Source of the DNA: Athripsodes cinereus
Taxonomy: Eukaryota > Arthropoda > Insecta > Trichoptera > Leptoceridae
Length of the DNA: 64,000 nt
Direction of reading: 5' to 3'
NCBI GenBank assembly: GCA_947579605.1
Contig: OX388327.1
Location: 5,939,122-6,003,121, forward strand
Each line of letters opens with the position of its first letter. The first letter of the stretch is position 1. Of this stretch, positions 10,801-21,900 are shown in pieces. The notes under the pieces were generated by a model. It saw nothing but the letters and a program-made list of their open reading frames with translations. It did not search any database and was not told where the DNA came from. The translations under genes were made by a program, and so were the position numbers.

Positions 10801-11228
10801 ATCTTCGATGAAAGCGATTCCATCGAGGGCCTGCAATATTCATAATTTTGTTAGTGAAAACAGTTGGTATATTTTAGATTCCGTGTGGAACTCCATACCC
10901 GAATTGACTGGTATTGTTTTTTGGTCATTACGAAATAAATTTTGTGACTTAACGTTATGTGTCTAAAAGATTACAAAAAATATGCAATTTGTTTCTTCTG
11001 TGCCAATAAAAAGTAATATATTGAGGACGGGTGATGGTGAATTTGTTAAATGTCTTATTCTTGATGTTTTACAAATAACTCATTTTTTGCAAGAAACTTA
11101 AAATATATTTTTTTTTATATTAGAATGAAATACACCATAGAGGGTATATTATTGTTTTCAAATTGTGAACAAACTGTTACCTGAGCACAGGCGATAGCGA
11201 CGAGCAGAAAAGCGAGTACAGTCTTCAT
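7890..11228 (-). CDS. Secreted chymotrypsin/collagenase-like serine protease, complete
   Basis: Seven exons on the minus strand: 11228-11181, 10830-10785, 10251-10095, 9545-9391, 8935-8843, 8708-8563 and 8051-7890. Together they give 268 residues with all GT-AG junctions and phases in agreement. There is a signal peptide (1-16), a propeptide to R34, and a mature enzyme from I35 (IIQGSPAVNG). The triad is His79 (STAAHC), Asp122 (NNDIAL) and Ser218 (GDSGGP). The residue six before the serine is Gly, giving a chymotrypsin/collagenase-like S1 pocket rather than the Asp of trypsin. The closing text FVSWINSVTGL is typical of S1 proteases. Role: extracellular protein digestion, probably in the midgut (inferred). 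Intron 3 contains a stray copy of part of exon 3 (9720-9860). Intron 6 holds a SINE. Confidence 0.94.
8206..8418 (-). repeat. SINE-A copy in protease 2 intron 6
   Basis: Nearly full-length antisense copy, from the CACGGCATATTCC end to the CCGGGTGCTCCACGG head. Confidence 0.7.
9720..9860 (-). pseudogene. Ghost copy of the protease exon 3 end plus intron
   Basis: 9721-9859 matches the intron 3 and exon 3 junction of protease 1 (about 630-779): the same TAGGTAAATCATAT..GGTATCGGGGAAATTATC text, a donor, and the last 25 or so coding bases (TGTGCAATGAGCGGCAG, plus view). It then stops abruptly. The true exon 3 lies 230 bp further on. A relic of unequal exchange or gene conversion between the tandem paralogues. 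Confidence 0.7.
9935..10070. mobile_element. Short non-LTR/SINE-like insertion
   Basis: Between the ghost exon end and true exon 3 lies text of the kind AATCGGTACAGCCATTC..GAGTTATAAATGGTGTAAC, which resembles the 3' ends of insect LINEs. No clear target duplication is visible. Confidence 0.4.
10510..10580. repeat. Half of a fold-back MITE
   Basis: TTTCTTTCTACTATAAGTTA and GAGAGAGACGTCTTTC match one arm of the fold-back at 41636-41793, but the second arm is missing here. It lies in intron 2 of protease 2. Confidence 0.55.
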
Positions 11229-11242
11229 CGTTGTCAGAAAAA

Positions 11243-11284
11243 GAAACTGAATACACTGCAAGGAGAAATTGCCCTCTATTTATA
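11243..11284 (-). promoter_or_regulatory. Core promoter of protease 2 (TATA box + initiator)
   Basis: On the minus strand, TATAAATAG at 11284-11276 and TCAGTTTC at 11250-11243. Spacing and sequence match protease 1. The ATG follows at 11228. Confidence 0.7.
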
Positions 11285-11327
11285 CTAAAAATTATATCTT
11301 ATTTGTTGCACCGAGTATCAGACAGAA

Positions 11328-11341
11328 TTATCAGATAATCG
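11328..11341 (-). promoter_or_regulatory. Palindromic GATA-type site upstream of protease 2
   Basis: TTATCAGATAATCG, identical to the site upstream of protease 1. Confidence 0.5.
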
Positions 11342-11489
11342 ATATTAAATCTTTCATTCGGAGAGTGATATTTTGTTTTATATAATATGTATATTTGCAT
11401 AATTTTTGACACATTTTATATTGTTTTAGAAGTAGGTAAAACAACTTTGTCAAATACAAAGCATCAGTCTCCAATTATTTTAACATCAT

Positions 11490-11605
11490 GACAACTTCAA
11501 TTCAGCGATGAGCTATGCCACGATTCCTGAATATAATTATTTTATTAACATGGATAGGATTGGAGCTTATTACATGCGGCTGGTTTGCTGGCTATTATGC
11601 TCGTG
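11490..11605 (+). repeat. SINE-A partial copy
   Basis: Contains AATTCAGCGATGAGCTATGC and the GCTTATTACATGCGGCTGGT block typical of the 3' half of SINE-A. Confidence 0.6.
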
Positions 11606-11749
11606 AGAGGTGTCGTGATTGTGTGAAGATATGGACAGATCCGTAGATTTCGACCAAATCCTCTGCGAAAAATCGACTACTTTTTTGTGTGCTCTTTTTT
11701 CGTTTACCGAATCCCAGAGTCTATGTTATACATACATCTCAGTAGGCAG

Positions 11750-12720
11750 TAAAGGTGAATTTACACATAGCTTTTTTAGTGGCATGCATGATGCCACTAG
11801 TGGTGCGCCATTAATTGCCTTATGTAAATAGCCTAATGCAACTGTCAGTTATACTCGAACCATGGTACTGTTGATATCGTTCTTACAGTTAAGCTGTATT
11901 TTAGAATGCGTGAGGATCATCATATGGAAAATACCATTAAATGTTTGAAACGTAGTATATCTAGTATTTTTTTATTATTATTTATATAGGAATTTGATTA
12001 TATTACAATAAATAGTTCATACAAACAAGAAGAAGTAAAAAAAAACGCTAATTTAAAATAATATAAATATACAAATATCGAAAGATTTTATTGCTTTGAT
12101 TTCGTTATCAGTAGGAATGGTGTATTGTAAAAGTATAATTTTTCATCTAAGCTCTTGGGAATCTTGTTAAATAAATGCAATAAATAAATAAATAGCATTT
12201 TATTAAAATATATTATTTGGCGAATAATCAATAAATCAAGATGTGTGAAAATTGTAACAAAATGTCAAATATATTATTATTATTTAAATACGCAGTAAAG
12301 GAAGGAACAAAAAAATATAAAATTTTTAGACACAATTTAATAATGAAACAAAAAAGTACACAGGTGAAAATAATGATTGTACATTTTTCTAAAAACATAA
12401 AATTAAAAGATATTGTTAAGATTATATAATGATAAAACAATTTTTGAACAAAAAGAGCGCTTCAGTACCTACTAATAAAACAGGACGTCCATACCATTCA
12501 CGCACTTTCGCGAAAGAAGTTGCGTTACAATTAACACAGTGTTATTAATGGTGCACCACTAGTAGCGTCTCAGTTTCGTATGCTACACGAAATTTATTCA
12601 GTGTCGTGCCAGTCATGCATGCATGGTGACACTGGCTATTTACATGTGCAACTACGTACGTAACAAATGTGGTGCCATTAGTGGTACAACACTAATGGCT
12701 AAGTGTATGTTCAGCTTAAG
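11750..12720. mobile_element. DNA transposon (hAT-like MITE), about 970 bp
   Basis: The left end TGAATTTACACATAGC (11756 on) and the reverse complement of the right end (TGAACATACACTTAGC, near 12715) form imperfect inverted termini. The interior subterminal regions repeat ACTAGTGGTGC(G/A)CCATTAAT in opposite orientations. No transposase is recognised; the middle is AT-rich. Confidence 0.55.
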
Positions 12721-12835
12721 TGTTGTCTTTGCAAAATCATAATATTGTCTTTCAAAAGCGTATTGCTTCTATATTTACATGGTGTAGTTATTTTATTATG
12801 GGACGATCACGTCTTCGTATTGAAATTCCATAACA

Positions 12836-13046
12836 TTTATTTAACATTCCGGCTGACCAGCTTCATGTAATAAACATGCAAGCTGTCCTCTATTTGCAAT
12901 AAAAAATGACATTCAGGATGGGCACAAATCTAATTGCTGGATTTAATATATAAAATGTATTTAGTTTCCGAACATTTGCTTCTAACTGGACACTCGAAAA
13001 CTTACGGAAAGGAGTGGGAGACCAATCCCTTTCCTGGTGCTAAACA
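12836..13046 (-). repeat. SINE-A copy
   Basis: Antisense, nearly full-length: GGCTGACCAGCTTCATGTAA through to TTTCCTGGTGCT. Confidence 0.65.
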
Positions 13047-13579
13047 GATTACCTAAACTAGATGAAAATATGTTCCAATATATTTTTTTTTACAATATAA
13101 TTTTTATACCATTACGGTATTTTCCGCAAGTTTAATTTTTTGTTCTGTTCTGTTCTCTCTGCCTACCCCTCACTGGATGCGGCGTAAGTTCAGTCACCCG
13201 CGGCTGACTAGTCTTTGGCCTCTGTGATGCTATGGGAGAGACAATGGTCCTGTTTGCAAAAGCTTGTCCGGGATATCTTAAAAAAAATCGCCATGATTCA
13301 ATATTTTTTATTTGTTACTATGAACATTGGTACTTATAATTTTTTTACATAACATTTATAAAGATGATATCGTACATGCATTATTTAAAATAATATTATT
13401 ACAAATAATCCAAATAATCAGAGTAATTTTAAAATTTTTACGAAATGGCTTATCGCGGATTAAAATCAAAATGTTTATTTTGAAGTTAGATATATACCTA
13501 TTTTTAATTAATTATTTATAATATATAAAATGTCCACATTGGGTTTTTCCGCATAAGACCCAACATAACTTTAAAATAA

Positions 13580-13770
13580 AAAGTGTTTTTTTTTTTATAA
13601 AAGATATATCGGGGTTTTGTAATAAACCCAAATATAACTATTCACCTTTCACAGTAAGCTACTAAAAGCTTGTGTCGTGAAAGGGGAGTTTGCTTGCACC
13701 TGGTACCCAACCACGGACAACTTCTTCACGAGGTCGAGTCTCTACCTCCAGGCTACCAACGAACTCACTA
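13580..13770 (-). repeat. tRNA-derived SINE-B copy
   Basis: Antisense copy of the family at 15662-15850. The head has a tRNA-like region (TAGCCTGGAGGTAGAG, then a degraded B box). The body contains CACGACACAAGCTTTTAGTA and the conserved CTTACTGTGAAAGGTG block. Confidence 0.65.
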
Positions 13771-13954
13771 CTTACTTATCTTATTGTCGTACCATGAGTT
13801 ACTTAGAATAGATAGGTAGAAAAATTTATCATAGAATTGAAGATATTGAATATTTTATTTGTGGTGTTTTAAGAATACCTACCATTTACATGACGCTCAA
13901 AAACTTATACAGAACAATTACTTTTAAATAAATTTTAAGTAAACCTACACTTGA

Positions 13955-14350
13955 ATTGCAAGCGAGACATGGACGTTGTTAAAGAAGGACGAAAGAGGAA
14001 TGCATTGGAGATGGGATCGTTGAAAAGAATGGTTGGTTAAACGCTGAGTGAAGAATGAGTGGATGCAAGAAGAGTTTCGCGGACAGAAAGCGCGTGAATA
14101 AGCTACGGTGGTTTGCACATGTTGAACGAAAGAACGAGCTTAGAATGACAAAGAGTATATTATACTTGTCTGAAAGAAAGGGCATGAAGAAGCGCGGGCG
14201 TCCGAGAAACACGTTGATCAAATTCTCAAGGAAGGCCGTGTGTTGAGTAAGAAGGACCGACGTGCGTGCATGAAACTGTATAAAGATAGATCTATTTGGG
14301 GTTCCGTTCTCTCCGCCTACCCCACTTGGGACACGGTGTGAGGGTATAGT
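13955..14350 (+). mobile_element. LINE C-terminal fragment (family L-alpha)
   Basis: The plus strand translates to the tail of a non-LTR reverse transcriptase: LRWFAHVERKNELRMTKSI, then a GMKKRGRPRNTLI proline/arginine-rich stretch, then CPTPLGTR-like text at the 3' end. Frameshifts are present. The same tail is seen on the minus strand at 6965-7088, 35180-35550 and 38710-38945. Confidence 0.75.
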
Positions 14351-14361
14351 ATAGTATAGAT

Positions 14362-14783
14362 CGTGGGTGTCTAAACTTTGACAATACGAGGGCCACATTG
14401 CAAAAAAAAATATGCTGGGCCGCACATAAATATTTTTTCAACAAATGGAAATAAAATTAACTATATACCTATATGTAGTTCTATTAAAATAAAATAACTT
14501 CTTTTTATTAAATTTATTTTATTTGAATTAGATATATATGTATAAAATTATAAATGAACATATGTATAAAAATGTATATATTATACATATATACCTATGT
14601 AAAATTAATGTGATGGAAGGATTTGCTTTTGTTGAACAAGCAAATCGATATTATATGTTTGTTGCAAAAATGAAAAATATTGCAAACATAATTTTTTTTT
14701 AGTAGAAATAAGCAAATTTAAATATTTTCATAATTTGCGTTTGGGCCGCATGCGGCCCGTGGGCCGCACTTTAGACAAGTATG
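14362..14783. mobile_element. hAT-type MITE with perfect 8-bp target duplication
   Basis: The ends contain GTGTCTAAACTTT (left) and, reverse-complemented, TTGTCTAAAGTGC (right), with GGGCCAC/GGGCCGC subterminal text typical of hAT MITEs. It is flanked by GTATAGAT at 14354-14361 and 14784-14791, an exact 8-bp duplication. Confidence 0.75.
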
Positions 14784-14869
14784 GTATAGATAGTATGATG
14801 GGGACACCATGGAATATGTGCATGCTAGATTATTTTTCAAAATAAATAAATAAAAGGAGTACATATTCA

Positions 14870-15285
14870 GTTCTTTTATCTACAGTGTTGTCTACAAGGA
14901 TAAATATACAAGCTCATAGCTCAAACTTTATTACGAACTCATTTTCTGTTCACGGTGCTCGCTGTTGGAGTAGTTTACCTCCCAGAATAAGGTACCACTC
15001 TCCCACTCTTCACGCTTTCAATCGGGCCGTCAATGACCACTTATCTACCAAAATTTGGCATATGTTTCCTAGTCCCTTTTCTTACATATTCTTCTCCTAT
15101 GAACCTAACTCCTCTTTTCATTTCTTTTGGAAGATTTGTGGGAACGTTTCACGAAATTGGGTAAGATGGAAGAAATCGTACTTCTGCGATAAACTCGCCT
15201 TCTGTATATTGATTTCTATGTATTTTGTGTAAATTTGCTTGTGATCGATGTACATTAAAGAATAATTGAATAAATATAGTATAGA
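14870..15285 (+). mobile_element. LINE 3' end (C-terminus and 3' UTR, CR1/L2-like)
   Basis: The plus strand carries a typical non-LTR C-terminus: HSSNFITNSFSVHGARCWSS, then LPPRIRYHSPTLHAFNRAVN. It is followed by a 3' UTR block (TGCGATAAACTCGCC..TGTATATTGA..AATGTACA-like) and AATAAATA. The same UTR block recurs alone at 37115-37225, 43300-43435 and, antisense, at several other places. Confidence 0.75.
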
Positions 15286-15516
15286 CTAAAATTGGTATTG
15301 CGGCCAATCCAATTGTGCAGCCAAAATAATTTCATATCAAACAGTTTTAAACAAGCACAAGCTCAAAAAGATTCCTTTTATGACTATCAGGTATAAAGGA
15401 TGTACAATTGTTCCGTATTAGAATGAGGGAGACTGAATATTACGGAGTGGAACATCAATCGTTTTTTGATAAAAATTAAAAAGTTATATTAAATAGGTAT
15501 ATTTTTATAATTAGCC

Positions 15517-15660
15517 GTGGAGCACCCGGTAAAAAATTGGTGTCCCACTCTTTTCCGCAAGTTTTCGAGTGTCCTGTAAAAATGCAGATGTTCGAAAAAA
15601 TAAAGACATTTTACATCTCAAATTCAGCGATGAAGCTTGCCACCCATCCTGAATGTCTTA
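15517..15660 (+). repeat. SINE-A 5' half
   Basis: From GTGGAGCACCCGGTAAAAAA to CACCCATCCTGAATGTC, then joined directly to a SINE-B copy. Confidence 0.7.
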
Positions 15661-15661
15661 A

Positions 15662-15850
15662 TTATTTAGTTCGTCGGTAGCCTGGAGGTAGAGTCTCGGC
15701 CTCGTGAACAGGGGGTCCGTGGTTCGATACCAGGTACCGGCAAATTCCCCTTTCACGACACAAGCTTTTAGTAGCTTACTGTGAAAGGTGTATAAGGTTG
15801 AATTTGGGTTTATAACAAACAAAACCCAGATATCTCTTTTTTTAAAAAAA
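15662..15850 (+). repeat. tRNA-derived SINE-B, best-preserved copy
   Basis: The head reads TAGCCTGGAGGTAGAGTCTC (A-box region) with a B-box-like GGTTCGATACC about 40 bp later. A non-tRNA body follows (CACGACACAAGCTTTTAGTA, CTTACTGTGAAAGGTGTATA, AACAAAACCCAGATATC) and ends in a T/A-rich tail. The head is too diverged, and lacks a full cloverleaf, to be a working tRNA gene. Confidence 0.75.
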
Positions 15851-15939
15851 AAAATATTCATTGGCACAGAGAAGACGGCCTGCACGTATTTTATGTTATG
15901 ATTAAATAAAGTAGGGAAAATAATGAGAAAATTGAGCGC

Positions 15940-16125
15940 TGAGACAATGTAAGGTGAACGCTCTCATCATCAGGCTTACGTAAACTAATTATGAGAAAAG
16001 ACGCTTTTGAAAGCCTGCTCGCGATTAGTAAAGTTACTGCTCAAATACTAAATATAAGTGTTTTATTTTTATTGTTTTAACATGAACTTCCACCAAATAG
16101 CGTCTGTCCACAATATTAACTACGT
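15940..16125 (+). repeat. Repeat R-P, copy 1
   Basis: Shares TAAAGTTACTGCTCAAATAC, a TTTTATTTTTATTG(TTT)TAACATG block and AACTTCCACCAAATAG with a second copy at 53990-54140. Possibly the end of a Penelope-like or other retroelement; not resolved. Confidence 0.45.
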
Positions 16126-16486
16126 TTATTAGAACTTTGGAACATATTTACTGAGAAAATTGGTACTGCTTTACAAGTCTATACTGCAAAGGTTTATGGT
16201 TGTCAACAACAAAATTTACAGGAGTATAGCGACTTATGTATTTACAAATAATCAAGAGTCGTCCGATAATGCTTACAATTTTATAAGTACGGGATTTGTA
16301 TTACGTTTATCAGTAAATAATTATAAATTCGGTTAGTAATCAATTTTTAATCGGATTTTACGAATCATTTATTATATTTTTTGTACCTAGCTCAGACAAT
16401 GGATTTATTACGTAGAAATGGATGGAAAGATTACCTATCTCTAATTGTTGGTTTTTCCACATTTTTTTTGGCATCGTGACAACAAA

Positions 16487-17136
16487 ATATCGATGGCTTG
16501 GTGCACATAAATCGTCCCTCTTCTGACTAACTGTCATATCTGACATTTTTGGCGAAATCGAGTGATGATCACCAATGAGTATTTATATGTACCCTGCATG
16601 TTCTCACTGAAGATCACACCTGTAACCGTTACCGTTATCCTGGAAAAGCTTTCTGATTTGTTGTCGTATTTATGAATTACTCTAAATAAAATGTGTTGTA
16701 TCTAGTTATTCCTCAAAATTTCATCACAAAAATGATTCTGAGATATATATAAGAATAGGTACAAATAAAATAATGTAATATATTCACACTGTATCATATA
16801 ACTAGGAGAGACGAAAATATGCACGACAATACACAAAAAAAAACGCTCTTCTGAACAATTTACATTTGGGCAGATACGACTGTTAGTCAGAAGAGGGACG
16901 ATATGTGGTAAGTGCCACAGAGGGATTTTACAGGGGAGCATTTTGAAAGTTTGACTATTGCTTTGTTTATGAATTTGAAGACTTAATTAATACATTATCA
17001 TAATCACTGATTTATTTTTTACTACTTATCATATTCGTGCACAATAATGTCTGAGATAATATTTTATCTTATCTTTGTATCTCGATTTACCAAAAAATGT
17101 ACTTACCACATCTGTGCTCTAAGCCATCGATATATT
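16487..17136. mobile_element. Candidate DNA transposon with inverted ends
   Basis: AATATCGATGGCTTGGTGCACA at the left is matched in inverted form at 17115-17136 (TGTGCTCTAAGCCATCGATA). An internal inverted block (CGTCCCTCTTCTGACTAAC at 16508, inverted at about 16878) supports a palindromic MITE. No coding capacity. Confidence 0.5.
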
Positions 17137-18119
17137 ACTTACTTCCGTTAGCCTTGAGAAATTGTGTGAATGTAGTAGACGCGAAAGAAGTATGTCCGTC
17201 CTCTCCGCCTACCCCACTTGGAATGATTATTCTAGATTAGTTTAATAATAATTTTTAATCGTTGAAAAAATTAATGGTAGTTCCCTTAAAGTATCTAGTT
17301 TTATATAAAGGTGATCAATATGTCATCGTATGATTAATCGTCTTCTTTTGAAAAAAAATCACCCGATTTTGAGTTAATCATACATATTAAATTTATGATT
17401 AATTATTGTTTTACAATGTTTTATTGGCATGGCATAACATGGCAAAGAAATCAGTTAAAATTTTATGAGTTTTATTATAAATCTGTGTTTACTAAAGGTT
17501 TACTTATACCTAACTATATTCCTTTAGGAAGTCTGGGAAAAGATTAATTTACTACCTGAATGAATTCATACATATTATGTGCATACACGCATTTCCTCAA
17601 ACTTCTTCCCTTGTGGGGCAGGTAGAAAGTATTTCTGTCCTTGTACACGCACACACTTTTGGTACTAAAACATGCTGTTCCTCGTGCATGCTCTCCTGTT
17701 CATTGTGCATTGTCGTGGCATCATTTAGAATCTAATCTACTACTTTTGTTTGATACTCGGACGGCTACATTTCCTTAAAGCCACGTACTATCTCTTTTGT
17801 AATTTTGTCCTATTTAATTTCTTTCCACTTTCAATAGACCAAATCTAGAGTCTCCTACGAGGTAGCGTTTCTCGCTTCAATGCGACTTTAAATCCTGTTT
17901 GTGTATGTGTGTCGGAGATACATATCTATCTCCAGGTATGGCACAAGGTATGTGGTGGGCGCTGCCCTTAAGACCCGAGAGATATCACTGCCCGAGAGTG
18001 CTTAATATCATACAAAAGTGTGCAGTTTCATGTTTTAATAACGAAGTTTTACTTTTTAGTGAAGACCGCAAATAAGTGAAGACCGCAGTTTTGTGGATAG
18101 TGAAACTTAAGGAAGATAC
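17137..18119. other. Intergenic, only scraps of repeats
   Basis: Contains short fragments of the CCCCACTTGG LINE tail near 17210 and low-complexity AT. No gene is recognised. Confidence 0.4.
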
Positions 18120-18275
18120 ATGACATCTCGATGTAATTGAAAAAAACAAATGTTTTCTTCACTAAATAGATTTCAATTGAGAGAGAGACATCTTCCGTTT
18201 TTCAAGGACATAGCCAATCCTCCTTGAAAAACGAAAGAAATCTCTTACAATTAAAATCTATGTAAGAGAAAAAAC
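18120..18275. repeat. Fold-back MITE
   Basis: The inner arms CGTTTTTCAAGGA (left) and TCCTTGAAAAACG (right) face each other across about 12 bp. The outer shoulders resemble one another less well. It carries GAGAGAGACATCTTCC, matching the GACGTCT block of the other fold-backs. Confidence 0.6.
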
Positions 18276-18384
18276 ATGTTTTTTAATTTTATTATAGAAT
18301 TCTAAATAAAAAATAAAAAAATCTTTACTGGCCAAATTCAAAATAAATATACAAAAAATACACAACATGATTATTAAAAAAAAA

Positions 18385-18600
18385 TCATCATCATCATCAT
18401 CGCCCTCAACGCTCCTCTTGGGAAACCAGCCTCCTCCATTCAGAGCGTCTCTGTGCCAATTGCGTCACCTCTTTCCACGACATTCCTTGCGCTCTGATAT
18501 CGTTGTCATAGGAACGGTGTATTGTGAAAGAGGGACGCCCGGGCCGACGGAACCCCTGCGGACGGAAGAACAGTGCTCTTTTTGGCCATTAAAAAAAAAA
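18385..18600 (+). mobile_element. LINE tail fragment (family L-beta)
   Basis: Begins with an (ATC)n tract, then GCCCTCAACGCTCCTCT and a GC-rich block ending GAACAGTGCTCTTTTTGGCC. Closely similar to 44685-44880 and, inverted, 53735-53855, where the frame reads MSWEEVTQLAQRHSEWRRLV. Confidence 0.65.
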
Positions 18601-18927
18601 CTGGATCAAAAAGGCGGACTTGTTGCTGAGCAACGTCTTCCAGTCAACCCTAACATAAAAAAAAACAAATTAAAACAATTAAGAATTCCACTACCTAAAC
18701 ACCGAAACAGTGAATATGTATGTAATGTACATATGATTTTGATTAATTATATTCTATTCTTATTAAGGCCATCCATTCGTTTGCGAGTGATTTAGTTGAT
18801 TAATTATAAAACTTCAACCATATTTTCTACTTTGATAATATCATATTAAAAAACAATAAATAATATAGTTGACACGCAGTTTATGAAATAATAAGAAATA
18901 AATTATTGTTTTATTTTCTATGTTGTC

Positions 18928-21900
18928 ATGGTCAGTACACTGTCCATGATGGAAGTTCCAAAAGATATATTCAGATTCTCGTTACTGTTGCGATTCTTGG
19001 GTCTATATCCAGTTTCGTACAAGAACGTGACATTTTCAAGCAGTTCAACGTTACGTTGTCAAATGCAGTGCTCTAAACCATGGCTAATTTATTGTTACAT
19101 CATTATGGTTCTTATAAGTATGAAATGTATTCTAAGTTATCATAAATATAAAACGAAAAATATTATGCAACATAGAATGCCCCAAATATGCATAAATTAC
19201 GAGTAATATCAAGAATCATAACACCTGCTGAACAATAGGGTTTTTAACCTCGCCTTGAACACCTCCACACTCTCCAGAGTTCGCAAATCATAGGGAAATT
19301 TGTTCCACAGCAACGGACCAGCCACACAGAAGTCACAGTCAACATAGTTAGCCAGACCTTCTCTACGTGGCACCACAAGTCTATTGACATAATCTGTATT
19401 AGCAGACTTCAGTGATTTTTGATTTTTGCCTTTTCGTTGCCTCCTCAGAAATGCAGAACAGCTAATAATTATGTGTCCTTATGAGGGTGGTCCAGCGAGC
19501 TGTCTGGGGGGCATGCCGGTATAAACTGCCTCATGGATATTTTTTATACTAAATTTTGAAATCTCTCGCAAGAGGATATAATATATTATATTCTTTTCTA
19601 TTTTCAAAGGCAACATTATATCTTTACCCAGATATCTTTACCCAATTCGTAAGCGTTGGGACACCTTTCTCACTTCTTCCAATTAGATTTTACACAATGT
19701 TGCATTGTGTATACATGGTTCTCTAATCGAGGTTTCTGATTGATAATAACAATGGCTTTTAGACATGCAGGATCAAGATAGAAGATTTATATAATTCATT
19801 AACCAGGGTTGATCTCTATTTTAGGTGCAATTCGGATATTTTACACATTTTATATCAGGGCCGTTGAACCAGCTTCAGAAAATATTCGTATTATAAACGT
19901 GGTCATGGATTCCTTTGCTATTTTTGTTAATATATCAGTTGTGGGTGCTGTTATCAAAAGCAAAAGTCATGTCAATGCTGACATCAAAATTACCAGACTT
20001 CTTAATACGGTAAGATCAAAATAATACATGATTTGGTAGGTAGGTACATATAGTTAATATTTATTTTATTTGACAATGTGTATTATGGACTGGGATCTAT
20101 GAGATACTGTATTCCCTTTATTTTCCTTGCCTGATGTTGTACAATCAGAGCAAGCTCTCTAGTCCTAAATATCTCATGAAGCTTAGGATTTTGAGGGGAT
20201 CAAGAGTCGTAAATAGCCCAACCTCTACTAAGTGTCATGGTTTGCGCGAATCCCACGGCGTTACATAATACATACTTGATTATAGTCATGTTTCAAACCT
20301 ATTGGGGATCAACATTTGAGAGAAAGTTTCGCTCAAATCACACTTTTTTAGCAATTTTGACTTTGAGCTGATCATACGCTCAGTTTTTCTTGGCGAATAA
20401 AGGCGCTAGAGGTGTTACTCTCGACAAACTAAGGTCCAAATATTAGAGTTATAAAAACATCAAATTGATGTTGCATTTTTAAGTATTCTTGAAAAAAAAA
20501 GTTGCGTTCTTCACTTCCCGCTGTAATGGCAAGTAATTATTATAATGTTAAGGTCTGTCTTTTGTTAAATTTCTAAGAGTCTGTCGCTGACTATGGACTA
20601 GTACCGAAAGGCTTCTGCTAAAAATAGAATTTTTAAATTATAGAGTGTTTGTGTTTAATTTTTTTATTAATTCGTAAGTGAAGGTTATAAAAATCGTAAA
20701 ATTTGATTAAACTTGAAGATCAGATTTTTTTAGGAGCAATACTCAATTAAATGACTTGTAAATAATAATAAAACTATCCCTCAAAGCACTAGCTCTGCTC
20801 AAATTTGAGGGAATTATTTGGTTTTTTTTTTACTGTATACAAAAAAAAAACTTTGTCAAATGTATATTTGAACTCGAACTATAAGTTACAGTAAAAGATT
20901 CTAAACGGCGTTGCAATTAAGCTTCTGCTAGATTATTGAACCAGAATAATTTTGATTGTCTTTCGGTATTTATTAATTACATTCTGTATATTTCAGGTAG
21001 ATTCAAAGTTGTCGTGGTTCAACGAAGGACTATCAAAAAGAAAGTCATTCTCTTGGCTGACATTTGTGATAATACCTCACATAGCATTCATTACTACGAT
21101 AGACTGTTTGTGCCAGCCAGCGAAATTCTATTATGGAAATGAATCAGAGAAACGTCAAAATCAATGGATTGATACTGGTATCAATTTTATGGTGTTAATT
21201 TTTTCTTAGAAATTGTTTATTGGTGAATTCTTTCTCTATAGACGTTGGTTTATTTGGTGCTAAAAAAACTAACACTAAATTCAAAAAACCCTTATTTGTT
21301 TCCATCTGCGTTCATACTGGAATGTCTGGGTTCTCGAAAGTATAATACCTATGCTTTTTTACTCACTGGATAGCAGAACAAACATTTCACCAAAATCCCC
21401 TGTCGGCAAGGCTATAAAATTATTTATTGATTTGAATGTTCATTTTGATATTTTCAACATAACATACAATGACTCAGTCGCCAAGATAGAAACTCTCCTT
21501 TGATTCTGTTGTTTCATTTTGATGATGACTCTTTTGTGTTTCTTTTTATATTTTACTTTTTATTTTGGATTTTGCTGTTTTTTTCCTGCTGAGATCGCCT
21601 TGGCCAAAAGCTCTTATGGTCTAGTGCAGTGATTCCAAAAGTGGTCCAGGTGGACCCCCAGGGGTCCACAAGAGAGTCGACGGGGGTCCACGATGGCGTG
21701 ACTAAAAAATGGGGGTCCACGAATCCATAGTTAAAGTATGTGTTATTTGGTAAAAGCACCAGATATTGACATAAACAATAGTCGGTACAAATACCCGGTA
21801 CATTGTGGAAAAAGGTACTGTGAGAAAATATGCTGTAAGAAAACCGAGGAGTTTTTGAAATATTTCAAATTCCTATACCATTTCGAAAATTTAGCGACGG

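Noticed and set aside
12241..12440. Small genes at 12228-12440
   Set aside because: Opposed AT-rich frames inside a hAT-like MITE with no protein features.
13979..14425. 148-codon minus-strand frame
   Set aside because: Shadow of the plus-strand LINE tail; the plus-strand frame carries the recognisable motifs.
15662..15740. tRNA gene
   Set aside because: A- and B-box-like text is present, but no complete cloverleaf; it is the head of a repeated SINE with a long non-tRNA body.
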